Shown here piece after piece: positions 52,458 to 60,994 of a stretch of DNA of 64,000 nt; position 1 is the stretch's first letter; each line of letters begins with the position of its first letter. The notes beneath the pieces are model-generated. The model was not told where the DNA came from, searched no databases, and saw only the letters and a list, made by a program, of their open reading frames with translations. Position numbers and translations under genes: made by a program. Where the stretch lies: assembly GCF_000296385.1 (NCBI RefSeq), contig NZ_JH815185.1:367779-431778 (forward strand), written 5' to 3'. This DNA comes from Lachnoanaerobaculum sp. OBRC5-5. Lineage in GTDB: Bacteria > Bacillota > Clostridia > Lachnospirales > Lachnospiraceae.

Positions 52458-54245
52458 ATGCCGGAAAAAGAATTAAGAAAAAAAGTGATTGGGAAAAATA
52501 GCTTAGCGGGTTTACTTCTTGCTTTAAAAATAGTATTTGATTTGATACCACAAATCTTACTTGTATATTTGATTAGTTCTTTAATTACAAACAATATTAA
52601 CGAAGGGAATTTAAAGTATATTTTCTTAGGAATCTTTATATCGTTTGCATTAAAAGGTGTGTTTTATTATTTTGCAACAAAAGTTGCCCATGAAAAAGCC
52701 TACGAAAAATTGACAGAACTTAGGTTAGATATTATCGGGCATCTGAAAAAACTAAGTTTAGGATTTTTCAAAGAACATAATACCGGGGAGCTTACCAATA
52801 TCGTTCAGCATGATGTGGAACAAGTGGAAGTATATCTTGCTCATGGTCTTCCGGAAATAATGTCAGTTACACTTCTGCCTACCATTATTTTTGTAGCTAT
52901 GATTTTTGTAGATTGGCGTCTTGCACTTGGTATGATTGCGGGAGTTCCACTTATGTATTTGGTAAAAGTTCTTTCACAGAAAACAATGGATAAAAACTTT
53001 GCTATTTACTTTAACCATGAAAACAAGATGAGAGAAGAGCTAATGGAATATATAAAAAATATTTCTGTTATTAAGGCTTTTGCTAAAGAAGAGGAGATTA
53101 GTGAAAGAACATTAAAAACGGCAAGGGAATATATTTACTGGGTTAAAAAGAGCATGGGAGCAATTACAATTCCAATGGGACTCATTGACATATTTATGGA
53201 AATTGGAGTAGTTATTGTCATGATTTTGGGAAGTATATTTCTTTACTATGGAAATATTACAACACCTAATTTTATACTTGCCATTATTTTATCGTCTGCT
53301 TTTACTGCATCTATAAGTAAGACAGCTACATTGCAACATTTTTCTATTGTGTTTAAGGAAGCTCTAAGGGCGATTGGAAAAGTTTTAACAGTTTCGCTTC
53401 CAAAGAAAAAGACAGAACAAGGTTTAGACTTTGGAAATATAGAATTTAAAGATGTGAATTTTGCATACGGAAAAGATAGCTTTGAGCTAAAAAATATCAA
53501 TTTAACTTTTAAGAAAAATAGTTTGAATGCCTTTGTAGGAGCAAGTGGTTGTGGGAAAAGCACTGTATCTAATTTGCTTATGGGATTTTGGGATGTAGAC
53601 GAAGGACAAATACTGATAAATGGAAAAGATATAAAAGAATATAGTCAAGAAAATATCTCAATGCTGATTGGTAGTGTGCAACAAGAGATTATCCTTTTTG
53701 ATTTAAGTATTTTTGAAAATATAGCAATCGGAAAACTAAATGCAACAAAAGAAGAAGTCATAGAAGCAGCTAAAAAAGCAAGATGCCATGATTTTATTTC
53801 AGCATTGCCAAATGGATATGAAACACGAGTAGGTGAAATGGGAGTTAAGTTATCCGGTGGAGAAAAACAAAGAATCTCCATAGCAAGAATGATACTTAAA
53901 AATGCACCGATTTTAATATTAGATGAGGCAATGGCAGCTGTTGATAGTGAAAATGAAAGACTAATCGGTGAAGCGATTGATGATTTAAGTAAGGATAAAA
54001 CCATCATTACAATTGCTCATCATCTAAATACGATTAGAGATTCAGACCAAATTATAGTTATGGATAAGGGTGTTGTTCTTGATGCAGGAAGCCATGAAGA
54101 GTTGATGAAAAGATGTGAGTTTTATAAGGATATGGTTGATGCACAGAACAAAGTTGATAGATGGAATTTGAAAGATAATAGTCTTTCACGAGCAAGGAAC
54201 GGAGTGGATTGCGAGTGTACGGAGGTGGTAACAGAAAATGTTTAG
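52458..54245 (+). CDS. ABC transporter ATP-binding/permease half-transporter 1
   Basis: The protein is 595 residues from ATG 52458 behind AAAGGAGAG. An N-terminal six-segment exporter-type membrane domain (about 20-320) precedes the nucleotide-binding domain with Walker A GASGCGKST near 358, signature LSGGEKQR near 463 and Walker B ILILDEA. It overlaps the next gene by eight bases, so the two form a heterodimer. Pairs of this fold act as exporters or, in the IrtAB/YbtPQ group, as siderophore importers. Confidence 0.9.
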   Translation: MPEKELRKKVIGKNSLAGLLLALKIVFDLIPQILLVYLISSLITNNINEGNLKYIFLGIFISFALKGVFYYFATKVAHEKAYEKLTELRLDIIGHLKKLSLGFFKEHNTGELTNIVQHDVEQVEVYLAHGLPEIMSVTLLPTIIFVAMIFVDWRLALGMIAGVPLMYLVKVLSQKTMDKNFAIYFNHENKMREELMEYIKNISVIKAFAKEEEISERTLKTAREYIYWVKKSMGAITIPMGLIDIFMEIGVVIVMILGSIFLYYGNITTPNFILAIILSSAFTASISKTATLQHFSIVFKEALRAIGKVLTVSLPKKKTEQGLDFGNIEFKDVNFAYGKDSFELKNINLTFKKNSLNAFVGASGCGKSTVSNLLMGFWDVDEGQILINGKDIKEYSQENISMLIGSVQQEIILFDLSIFENIAIGKLNATKEEVIEAAKKARCHDFISALPNGYETRVGEMGVKLSGGEKQRISIARMILKNAPILILDEAMAAVDSENERLIGEAIDDLSKDKTIITIAHHLNTIRDSDQIIVMDKGVVLDAGSHEELMKRCEFYKDMVDAQNKVDRWNLKDNSLSRARNGVDCECTEVVTENV

Positions 54246-55947
54246 AGAAATGTTAAAACTACTTACAAAAACCGGCAAGAGAGATTTGATTATATCAAGT
54301 GTATTCTTTGCCCTTTATGGACTAAGCTCCATAGCCATGATTGTTATCGTATTTTCTATACTGTTTCAGATATTTGATGGTACAAGTTTAGATAGACTTT
54401 ATAAATATTTTATTGCGATAGGATTACTTGTAGTCTTCAAAGGTATTTGTAATATGGTCGCAGATATGAAAAAGCATAGTGCAGGTTTTGATATTGTTCA
54501 GCAAATAAGAGAACGCATGATTATCAAATTAAAGAAATTCAGTTTGGGATTTTATACCAATGAAAGACTGGGAGAGATCAATACAATTTTACACAAAGAT
54601 GTTGATAATATGTCCCTTGTTGTAGGACACATGTGGTCGAGAATGTTTGGTGATTTTTTGATAGGTGCAGTTGTATTTGTTGGTCTTGCAAGTATTGATT
54701 TAAAACTTGCTATTCTAATGGCTGTATCTGTTCCGATTGCACTTATCTTTCTATATCTGACAATTAAGCAATCTGAAAAAATAGAGAATCAGAATAATTC
54801 AGCACTTCTTGATATGGTTAGCTTATTTGTTGAATATGTTAGAGGAATACCTGTAATAAAGAGTTTTTCAAACAATAAGAGCTTGGACAATGAGCTTATG
54901 AATAAGACAAAAAAGTTTGGAGAAACAAGCAAAGCAGCTTCAAGATTCAAGGCAAAACAGCTATCTATATTTGGTTTTTTACTGGATATTGGATATTTAG
55001 TTCTTTTAATTGCAGGAGCAATACTTGTTATAAAGGGAAGTCTTGATGTACTTAATTTTATTATCTTTGCAGTAATTTCAAAAGAGTTTTATAAGCCATT
55101 TGCTTCTATGGAACAACACTATATGTACTATGTTTCGGCGGTAGATAGTTATGAAAGACTTTCAAGGATTTTATATGCAGATGTAATCCCGGATAAAGTG
55201 AATGGAATTGTTCCGAAAGATAATGATATAGCTTTTGAAAACATAGATTTTTCCTATGAAAAAGATGAATTTAAAATGGAAAAATTGAGCTTTTCTATTG
55301 CTGAAAAAACAATGACAGCCTTAGTTGGAGAATCAGGTAGTGGAAAGACTACGGTAACCAACTTGCTTTTAAGATTTTATGATGTGCATAAAGGAAAAAT
55401 TACACTCGGAGGAATTGATATAAGGGATATTCCTTATGATGAGCTTTTAGATCGTATCAGTATTGTCATGCAGAATGTTCAACTGTTTGATAACACGATT
55501 GAAGAAAATATCAGACTAGGTAAAAAAGGAGCTACAAAAGAGGAAATCATTAAAGCTGCAAAGAAGGCAAGGATACATGATTTCATTATGAGTTTACCGA
55601 AAGGCTATGAAACTGATATTGGAGAAAATGGTGGGCTTCTTTCAGGTGGACAAAGACAAAGAATATCTATTGCAAGAGCGTTTCTAAAAGATGCACCGAT
55701 TTTAATTCTTGATGAAATGACAAGTAATGTTGATCCTGTAAATGAATCTTTGATACAAGATGCAATTACAGAACTTGCAAAGAATAGAACTGTACTTGTA
55801 GTGGCTCATCATTTAAAAACCATTCAAAAAGCTGACCAAATTCTCGTATTTCAAAAAGGCAATTTACTTGAAAAAGGAAAGCATGGGGAACTTCTTGATA
55901 AAAATGGTTACTACACAAAATTATGGAAAGCTCAGTACGAGGTATAA
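54238..55947 (+). CDS. ABC transporter ATP-binding/permease half-transporter 2
   Basis: This 569-residue partner of the preceding half-transporter has the same exporter layout. Walker A GESGSGKTT is near residue 363, signature LSGGQRQR near 466, Walker B ILILDEM, so the catalytic Glu after Walker B is Met-adjacent to Thr-Ser (DEMTS) with the Glu kept. The start ATG overlaps gene 1. The ECF ATPase gene follows two bases after the stop. Confidence 0.9.
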   Translation: MFREMLKLLTKTGKRDLIISSVFFALYGLSSIAMIVIVFSILFQIFDGTSLDRLYKYFIAIGLLVVFKGICNMVADMKKHSAGFDIVQQIRERMIIKLKKFSLGFYTNERLGEINTILHKDVDNMSLVVGHMWSRMFGDFLIGAVVFVGLASIDLKLAILMAVSVPIALIFLYLTIKQSEKIENQNNSALLDMVSLFVEYVRGIPVIKSFSNNKSLDNELMNKTKKFGETSKAASRFKAKQLSIFGFLLDIGYLVLLIAGAILVIKGSLDVLNFIIFAVISKEFYKPFASMEQHYMYYVSAVDSYERLSRILYADVIPDKVNGIVPKDNDIAFENIDFSYEKDEFKMEKLSFSIAEKTMTALVGESGSGKTTVTNLLLRFYDVHKGKITLGGIDIRDIPYDELLDRISIVMQNVQLFDNTIEENIRLGKKGATKEEIIKAAKKARIHDFIMSLPKGYETDIGENGGLLSGGQRQRISIARAFLKDAPILILDEMTSNVDPVNESLIQDAITELAKNRTVLVVAHHLKTIQKADQILVFQKGNLLEKGKHGELLDKNGYYTKLWKAQYEV

Positions 55948-55949
55948 TC

Positions 55950-57467
55950 ATGATTTTATTAAAAGATGTTTCTTATGAATGGGAAGATGGACGAACTGCT
56001 TTAAAAAATATCAATCTTGAAATTAAAAAAGGTGAATTTATTTTAATTTCAGGGAAAAGTGGAAGTGGGAAAAGCACTCTTGGAAGTGTGATGAATGGTC
56101 TTATTCCGCATTATTACAAAGGCAAAATGAAAGGAGAAGCCTTTGTGTCCAGAAAAGATATAAGCAAATTATTACTTCATGAAGTAGGGCATATTGTAGG
56201 GACTGTATTTCAAGATCCAAGAAGTCAGTTTTTCACGACAACGACAGATGAAGAAATAGCTTTTGGGCTTCAAACTATCTGCAAATCAAGAGATGAAATC
56301 AAACAGAGAGTAGAAGAAGTATATGCAGAGTTGGATATTGAGGAACTTAAAGGAAAATCTGTTTTTGAATTATCAAGCGGACAGAAACAAAAGATAGCTA
56401 TTGCAAGCATATATGCGATGAATCCGAAAGTTTTAATTTTAGATGAACCTTCAGCAAATTTGGATATGAAAGCAACATTTGACATGTTTTTAATTTTGGA
56501 GAAATTAAAGAAAAAAGGAACAACGGTTGTTCTAATTGAACATCGTTTGTACTATGTAAAGTCTTTATTTGACCGTTTTCTTTTGATGAAAGACGGAGAA
56601 ATTACGAAAGACTTGAGTCGGGAAGAAGTTATCTATCTTGAAAGGGCGTTTTGGGATGAAAATGGACTAAGAACTCTTGAATTAGAAGAATACAGGATAA
56701 GTGAGAAGAAAGATTCATATCAATTAAATAATGAAAGTATTAGTGGAAAAGGCTTGAAATTTTGTTACCCAAGTACAACTAAGGTTGGAAATAAGCAAAA
56801 ACAGTACATCTTAAATCATCTTGATTTCAACATGGAGTGCGGAAAAGCCATTGGTCTTATCGGCTTAAATGGTACCGGAAAAACTACCTTTGCAAGGGTA
56901 ATTTCAGGACTTGAGAAGATAGAAGAGGGAAAAATATGGGCGGAAAAAGATAAAGAGTTGAATCGTAAAGATTTAATGGATATGTCATATTTTGTATTTC
57001 AAGATTCAGACTATCAGTTGTTTTCGGAAAGTGTACTTGATGAAATGCTACTTGGTATTTCAAGTAAAGATAAAAAAGAAAATACCCAAAAGGCACATTT
57101 TATTTTGAATGTACTTGGCTTAGATAAATATATAGATAAGCATCCGTTTGCTTTATCAAGAGGAGAAAAACAAAGACTGACAATAGCTTGTGGAATGATG
57201 AAACAAGCAAAGATTTTCATCTATGATGAACCAACATCAGGTTGTGATAAAGACTCAATGCTTTCTGTCACAAAACTGATTGAAGAACAATTAAAAAATG
57301 GAACAACAGTTTTGGTAATAAGTCACGATTTTGAGTTTTTAGCAAACACAGTGAGCAAGCTGTGGGTAATGGGAGATGGAAAAATAGAAACTGTTTTGAA
57401 TATGAGCGAAAGTAATAAATTTCTCATATTAGACAAGATGAGAGGAGGTAGAGAGCTTGTCGGATAG
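55950..57467 (+). CDS. ECF transporter ATPase with two fused ABC domains
   Basis: The protein is 505 residues from ATG 55950 behind CGAGG; an upstream in-frame TTG is unlikely. Two nucleotide-binding domains are fused. The first has Walker A SGKSGSGKST near 38, signature LSSGQKQK near 144 and Walker B LILDEPSANLD. The second has Walker A GLNGTGKTT near 310, LSRGEKQR near 402 and FIYDEPTSGCD. This is the A-A' pair of an energy-coupling factor importer in one chain. It overlaps the T-component gene by 11 bp. Confidence 0.9.
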   Translation: MILLKDVSYEWEDGRTALKNINLEIKKGEFILISGKSGSGKSTLGSVMNGLIPHYYKGKMKGEAFVSRKDISKLLLHEVGHIVGTVFQDPRSQFFTTTTDEEIAFGLQTICKSRDEIKQRVEEVYAELDIEELKGKSVFELSSGQKQKIAIASIYAMNPKVLILDEPSANLDMKATFDMFLILEKLKKKGTTVVLIEHRLYYVKSLFDRFLLMKDGEITKDLSREEVIYLERAFWDENGLRTLELEEYRISEKKDSYQLNNESISGKGLKFCYPSTTKVGNKQKQYILNHLDFNMECGKAIGLIGLNGTGKTTFARVISGLEKIEEGKIWAEKDKELNRKDLMDMSYFVFQDSDYQLFSESVLDEMLLGISSKDKKENTQKAHFILNVLGLDKYIDKHPFALSRGEKQRLTIACGMMKQAKIFIYDEPTSGCDKDSMLSVTKLIEEQLKNGTTVLVISHDFEFLANTVSKLWVMGDGKIETVLNMSESNKFLILDKMRGGRELVG

Positions 57468-58161
57468 AAAAACTATAGATCCGAGAATAAAACTTACTCT
57501 ACTTCCAATTGCCTCCTTTACGAGCTTTTTTATAAGCGATACAATTCTACTTTTCGGACTGCTTGTCTTCGCCTTTTTTCTGTATGTATACAGTGGAATG
57601 TGGAAAAGAGCATTACGCTTTATCTTGTTTTTTGTGCTTTTATACTGCATAGAGTTAGGACTTGGAAAGTTTTGCGAAGCAAGCATCGTATTTGCAATAT
57701 ATATGTTTATTTACTTTGCATCAAGAATGACCTTAATCGCTATATTTGGTGGATATATAACAAAGACTACAAGTGTAAGTGAAATGCTGGAAGCGTTAAA
57801 TAGAATGAAAGTACCAAGAAGCATTGGTATACCTTTTAGTGTTTTGCTTAGGTTTGTACCAACTATAAAAATAGAACTCAAGGCATTAAAAGAGAATATG
57901 AAGATTCGAGGAATCATAACAAGCAGATTTTTCCCGTTGCTACATCCAATTAAATATATGGAATATACGCTTGTTCCACTTTTAATGAGAATGATTAAGA
58001 TTTCAGATGAATTGTCAGCTTCGGCACTTATCAGAGGACTTGATAGTGATGAGAAGAGGGTAACATTAACAGAATTGCGGTTTAGAACAACGGATTTATT
58101 GATTGGACTATTAGGAGCTTTTATAATTGCTCTTATGATAGTAATACAGAGAATTTATTAG
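57457..58161 (+). CDS. ECF transporter transmembrane T component (CbiQ/EcfT family)
   Basis: This 234-residue protein starts at TTG 57457 behind GAGGAGG. It has four or five membrane segments and the two coupling helices with Ala-Arg-Gly-type motifs: the KENMKIRGI segment near 150 and SASALIRGLD near 190. It couples the ATPases to a substrate-binding S component, here most likely the gene at 58231. Confidence 0.88.
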   Translation: MSDRKTIDPRIKLTLLPIASFTSFFISDTILLFGLLVFAFFLYVYSGMWKRALRFILFFVLLYCIELGLGKFCEASIVFAIYMFIYFASRMTLIAIFGGYITKTTSVSEMLEALNRMKVPRSIGIPFSVLLRFVPTIKIELKALKENMKIRGIITSRFFPLLHPIKYMEYTLVPLLMRMIKISDELSASALIRGLDSDEKRVTLTELRFRTTDLLIGLLGAFIIALMIVIQRIY

Positions 58162-58171
58162 GAGGACTAGT

Positions 58172-58234
58172 GTGAAAAATACTTTTCATCACTATTTGTG
58201 CCGCAACTTGGCGGCGGAATGGAGATTTTTATGA
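58172..58234 (+). CDS. 20-codon leader ORF overlapping the S-component start
   Basis: GTG 58172 lies behind a strong GGAGGA and ends at TGA 58232-58234, overlapping the ATG of the S component. It contains a small GCCGCAACTTGGCGGC hairpin. It may provide translational coupling. Confidence 0.35.
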   Translation: MKNTFHHYLCRNLAAEWRFL

Positions 58235-58815
58235 AAAACAAATTAAATGGTCGTGATTTTATTACAATCGGAATTTTTAATGCAATTGGAATTGTCATAT
58301 ACATGGTAGCCAGCTTTGCTATGGCAACAACAGTTATAGGAGGATTTATTGCTTCAGGAGTTAGCTTTATGATAGCTGCTACCGTTTATATTCTTATGGC
58401 TGTAAAAGTTAAAAAGAAGGGTGTATTTACAATATCAGGAACGCTTCTTGGTTTAATTGCATTGTCAGGAGGACATTTGCCTCATGCAGTCTTTGCTGTA
58501 ATCGGTGGAATGATATGTGATTTGATTATAGGAAATTATGAGAGCAAGGGACGAATGATTATTGGATATGGGACATTTGCATTAGCAGATTTTTTAGGAA
58601 CAGTAATTCCTGTAATTTTATTCGGAACAGCTTCCTTTGTGGAAAGAGCATCAAAATGGAAAATGAGCGAAGTACAAATAAATGAAGCATTATCTTATTT
58701 CAAAGTTTCGTGGGCAGTAGGATTTGGCTTGATAACTTTTGTTCTTGCTTGCATAGGAGCATTTGGTGCAACAAGGATACTTAAAAAACATTTTGAAAAA
58801 GCAGGAGTGATTTAA
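58231..58815 (+). CDS. ECF S component, MptD family
   Basis: The protein is 194 residues from ATG 58231 behind GGAG. It is very hydrophobic with five or six membrane segments, starting LNGRDFITIGIFNAIGIVIYM, as in MptD-type putative S components. The substrate is unknown. Together with the exporter-type ABC pair and the fused A-A' and T components it completes an import cassette. Such mixed cassettes occur in metallophore loci, so a chelated metal is a reasonable guess, but it remains inference. Confidence 0.82.
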   Translation: MKNKLNGRDFITIGIFNAIGIVIYMVASFAMATTVIGGFIASGVSFMIAATVYILMAVKVKKKGVFTISGTLLGLIALSGGHLPHAVFAVIGGMICDLIIGNYESKGRMIIGYGTFALADFLGTVIPVILFGTASFVERASKWKMSEVQINEALSYFKVSWAVGFGLITFVLACIGAFGATRILKKHFEKAGVI

Positions 58816-58866
58816 TCAATCTTTGTTTGTGAGGGAAAAATGGATTAAATAGTGGAGGTAATTGCT

Positions 58867-58956
58867 ATGTATTATTTAGGGTCTGTTATTCATCCGCTTA
58901 TAATTTGTGTGTTTTATGCGGATGGGAAGATGCTGTATCGTATGGAGGGGATATGA
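58867..58956 (+). CDS. possible 29-codon ORF, unknown
   Basis: ATG 58867 follows AGTGGAGG and runs to TGA 58954. The product is short and hydrophobic in its first half. It could be the truncated start of a lost gene. The DNA from 58957 to 59090 shows no recognisable content. Confidence 0.3.
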   Translation: MYYLGSVIHPLIICVFYADGKMLYRMEGI

Positions 58957-59090
58957 TTTTAGTTAAATGATGGTGTGAAATACAGTAAAGTAGCATGTCA
59001 AGCTGAATTTGATAAGTTCTAACACACATTTTAATAAAAGTAGTAAATACGCATTTATTTTAAAAGTGTACCTTGGAATCTTAAATTGAG

Positions 59091-59393
59091 AATGTAGATG
59101 TTGGTGTTGTGGAATATAACTGTAAAGATGAGAATAAGAAAACAATCAGAAAAAATTTAGAAGTAGACTTTATTATCAATAGAGGAAGTAATAGATACTA
59201 TATTCAATCTGCACTTAATGTTGATACAAGAGAAAAACAAGTATAAGAAACGGAATCCTTGAGAAGAACAGGAGATTCATTTGAGGAAGTTGTTATAGTT
59301 AGAAATAATATAGTACCTAGATTTGATGATGGTGGAATTTTATATACTGGAGTAGAGGATTTTCTATTGGATGAAACAAAGCTGGATTTATAG
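59091..59393 (+). pseudogene. C-terminal remnant of an AAA/DUF4143 ATP-binding protein
   Basis: Reading through one in-frame TAA (59244-59246), the 100-codon product carries NVDVGVVEY, LEVDFIINRGSNRYYIQSAL, TGDSFEEVVIVRNNIVPRFDDGGILYTGVEDFLL. That is the C-terminal nuclease-like part of DUF4143 proteins. The ATPase domain and start are gone, and at least one nonsense mutation is present. Degraded. Confidence 0.75.
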
Positions 59394-59636
59394 AATTAGT
59401 GTCGTTAGATTTAATAAAAATGCGTATTTATGATATGATTTTAAAAGAATAATATCCTGCCTTTTTTCATTGCTCATAGACTCAGCTGCTTCACAATGCG
59501 CCTCTGAGCAATGCAAAAACAGAGCTGTAAACTTAGTTGATTATTAACAGTACTGCAACTCCCGGTTGCCGAATTACATAAAAATCCCGAATATATGACA
59601 GTACTCAAATGGTAGTATTAAAATGAGATTAATTAA

Positions 59637-59855
59637 GTGGATAAATGGATTGATATTAATTTATTGGATAAATACCCGGAAGCCACAGACAGTATGATTA
59701 ATGAGGCTCTGGATATGTGTATGGAACAGGTGAAGAATAATTTACCTGCATTTGAAGAATATTTTCCTGCTGCAAACAGTGAGGGGGATTTTTATACACA
59801 GGGTATTAATACCGACTGGACAAGCGGTTTTTGGACAGGAGGGGTGTGGAAATGA
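59637..59855 (+). pseudogene. N-terminal fragment of a GH88 unsaturated glucuronyl hydrolase
   Basis: The 72-codon ORF matches the start of GH88 enzymes: VKNNLPAFEEYFPAA and NTDWTSGFWTGGVW, the latter carrying a conserved Asp-Trp block. It stops where the catalytic barrel should begin. GH88 enzymes finish the breakdown of glycosaminoglycan disaccharides. Its stop overlaps the next ORF's ATG. Confidence 0.7.
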
Positions 59856-60004
59856 ATGTGAATACTGAAAATTCGTTTTCCATTACGGAAGCAAACAGGA
59901 ACTTTTCTTGTGTAGCTCATTCTGCATCTGATGAAGATATTATTGTGCTGTCAAAGCTTATTATTGAAAAAAACCGAGAGGCGTATGAGGTGCTTGCCAA
60001 ATGA
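59852..60004 (+). pseudogene. internally deleted Phd/YefM-type antitoxin
   Basis: The 50-codon ORF begins at ATG 59852 behind AGGAGGGG. It opens NSFSITEANRNFSCVA, the Phd/YefM DNA-binding start, and ends LIIEKNREAYEVLAK, the toxin-binding end. The middle, normally about 35 residues, is missing. Its stop overlaps the toxin remnant's ATG. Confidence 0.6.
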
Positions 60005-60114
60005 TCATTCTCTCAAAAGAACAGACTATTATTCTACACAATCAACCGATAGCTGAAATAGGAGGTTCTGAAGGCGTCCGAGTTAAGATGAATATGGAGC
60101 TAATATTAAAATGA
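60001..60114 (+). pseudogene. N-terminal stub of a Doc/Fic-type toxin
   Basis: ATG 60001 overlaps the antitoxin stop (ATGA). The 37-codon product MIILSKEQTIILHN...IAEIGGSEGVR matches the beginning of death-on-curing toxins, then diverges and stops. The HPFxxGN-type active site is absent. It is the partner of the preceding remnant: a dead Phd-Doc module. Confidence 0.6.
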
Positions 60115-60214
60115 TATACAAATGTGTTGTCCTGAAATAAAGCATAAGAAAAGACATATCACAGACATGAAGATAGATAAAAGCAGCTACCCGGATGAGG
60201 ACAGCTGCTTAAAA

Positions 60215-60532
60215 TTATCTCAGCAGATTATCAATATTGCGTTTTGCGTACAGCACTCTGCGGACTTCCATGGTGTCGTCTATAACCACATAAAAGACAG
60301 AAAAGTTTCTTATATTGATACGGTAATACGGATATGGTCTGTTCTTTGAGGTTGGATACGGAGCAAACGCAAGAGGTGTTTCTAACCTACGGTTGATTTC
60401 TATTTCTATATCATCCACTAATCGAAGCGCTACTTCCGGATTATTCAGGTTATTTGAGATGTAGTCTGTAATCTCTATCAGGTCAGCTTCAAAGAGAGGA
60501 AGAAATGACAGCTTATACTTTTTCATGCTCAT
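60215..60532 (-). CDS. ParE/RelE-family toxin
   Basis: The 105-residue protein starts at ATG 60532 behind AAGGAG (minus strand). ParE/RelE fold landmarks: the YKLSFLPLFEADLIEITDYI start, a central helix, RPYPYYRINIRNFSVFYVVID and the MEVRRVLYAKRNI end. It overlaps its antitoxin gene by 20 bp. Apparently intact. Confidence 0.9.
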   Translation of the reverse strand: MSMKKYKLSFLPLFEADLIEITDYISNNLNNPEVALRLVDDIEIEINRRLETPLAFAPYPTSKNRPYPYYRINIRNFSVFYVVIDDTMEVRRVLYAKRNIDNLLR

Positions 60533-60785
60533 TGATCCTGCTCCTTACTTTTCCAAAGACCTTGGAAGCAGAATAACGGACGTCAGATTTTTTTGCGACT
60601 TCATCTGCTTCATCCAGTTTATGCTCGATGCCGTCTGTGAGTGCAGAATATTGTTCAACACTCATGATAACCATCGTTCCATAACCGTTTTTAGTAAGGA
60701 AAACAGGTGCGTTCGAATTAACAACGGTCTCTTCAATTTCCGAAAACTTATTTCTAAGATCAGATATAGGGCGAATATTAATCAT
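60513..60785 (-). CDS. Phd/YefM-family antitoxin
   Basis: The 90-residue protein starts at ATG 60785 behind GGAGGTGG. The DNA-binding half reads INIRPISDLRNKFSEIEETV...APVFLTKNGYGTMVIMSVEQY. The C-terminal part binds the toxin. It is upstream of and overlaps the toxin gene, the standard order for autoregulation. Three TATCAT repeats lie in its promoter region. Confidence 0.92.
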   Translation of the reverse strand: MINIRPISDLRNKFSEIEETVVNSNAPVFLTKNGYGTMVIMSVEQYSALTDGIEHKLDEADEVAKKSDVRYSASKVFGKVRSRINEHEKV

Positions 60786-60801
60786 AATGCCACCTCCTTT
60801 A

Positions 60802-60829
60802 TATCATTATTTTATCATAATTTTATCAT
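60802..60829. promoter_or_regulatory. three TATCAT repeats with 11-bp period, candidate antitoxin operator
   Basis: TATCAT occurs at 60802-60807, 60813-60818 and 60824-60829, spaced by one helical turn, in the promoter region of the minus-strand toxin-antitoxin module. This would place bound antitoxin dimers on one face of the DNA. Confidence 0.55.
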
Positions 60830-60939
60830 GCAAACAATATAGAACGATGGAATTTACTACCAATGATTTCAGAGTAAAACGCTGTGAGGTCACGTGTGCT
60901 AAATAGTCAACATCAGACAGTGCAGGTGATTTTGTAAAA

Positions 60940-60980
60940 TTGACTTTTGTTCTTATAAAAACTATAATTTAAGAACAAAA
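60940..60980 (+). promoter_or_regulatory. abiEi promoter and inverted-repeat operator
   Basis: TTGACT at 60940-60945 and TATAAT at 60963-60968 are 17 bases apart. Perfect 11-bp arms TTTTGTTCTTA (60945-60955) and TAAGAACAAAA (60970-60980) flank the -10. AbiEi proteins are known to repress their own promoters through inverted repeats, so this is a likely site. Confidence 0.75.
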
Positions 60981-60994
60981 AGGTGGTAATGGAA

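Noticed and set aside
53645-54007. Antisense ORFs in the ABC transporter genes
   Set aside because: They overlap catalytic motifs of the sense genes and have no start signals.
59470-59520. ATTGCTCA...TGAGCAAT inverted repeat in the decayed region
   Set aside because: Arms of 8 bp with a long spacer, no T-run, and no gene whose expression it could end or control.
60122-60349. 75-codon plus-strand ORF opposite the ParE toxin gene
   Set aside because: Antisense to a clear toxin frame and without family features.
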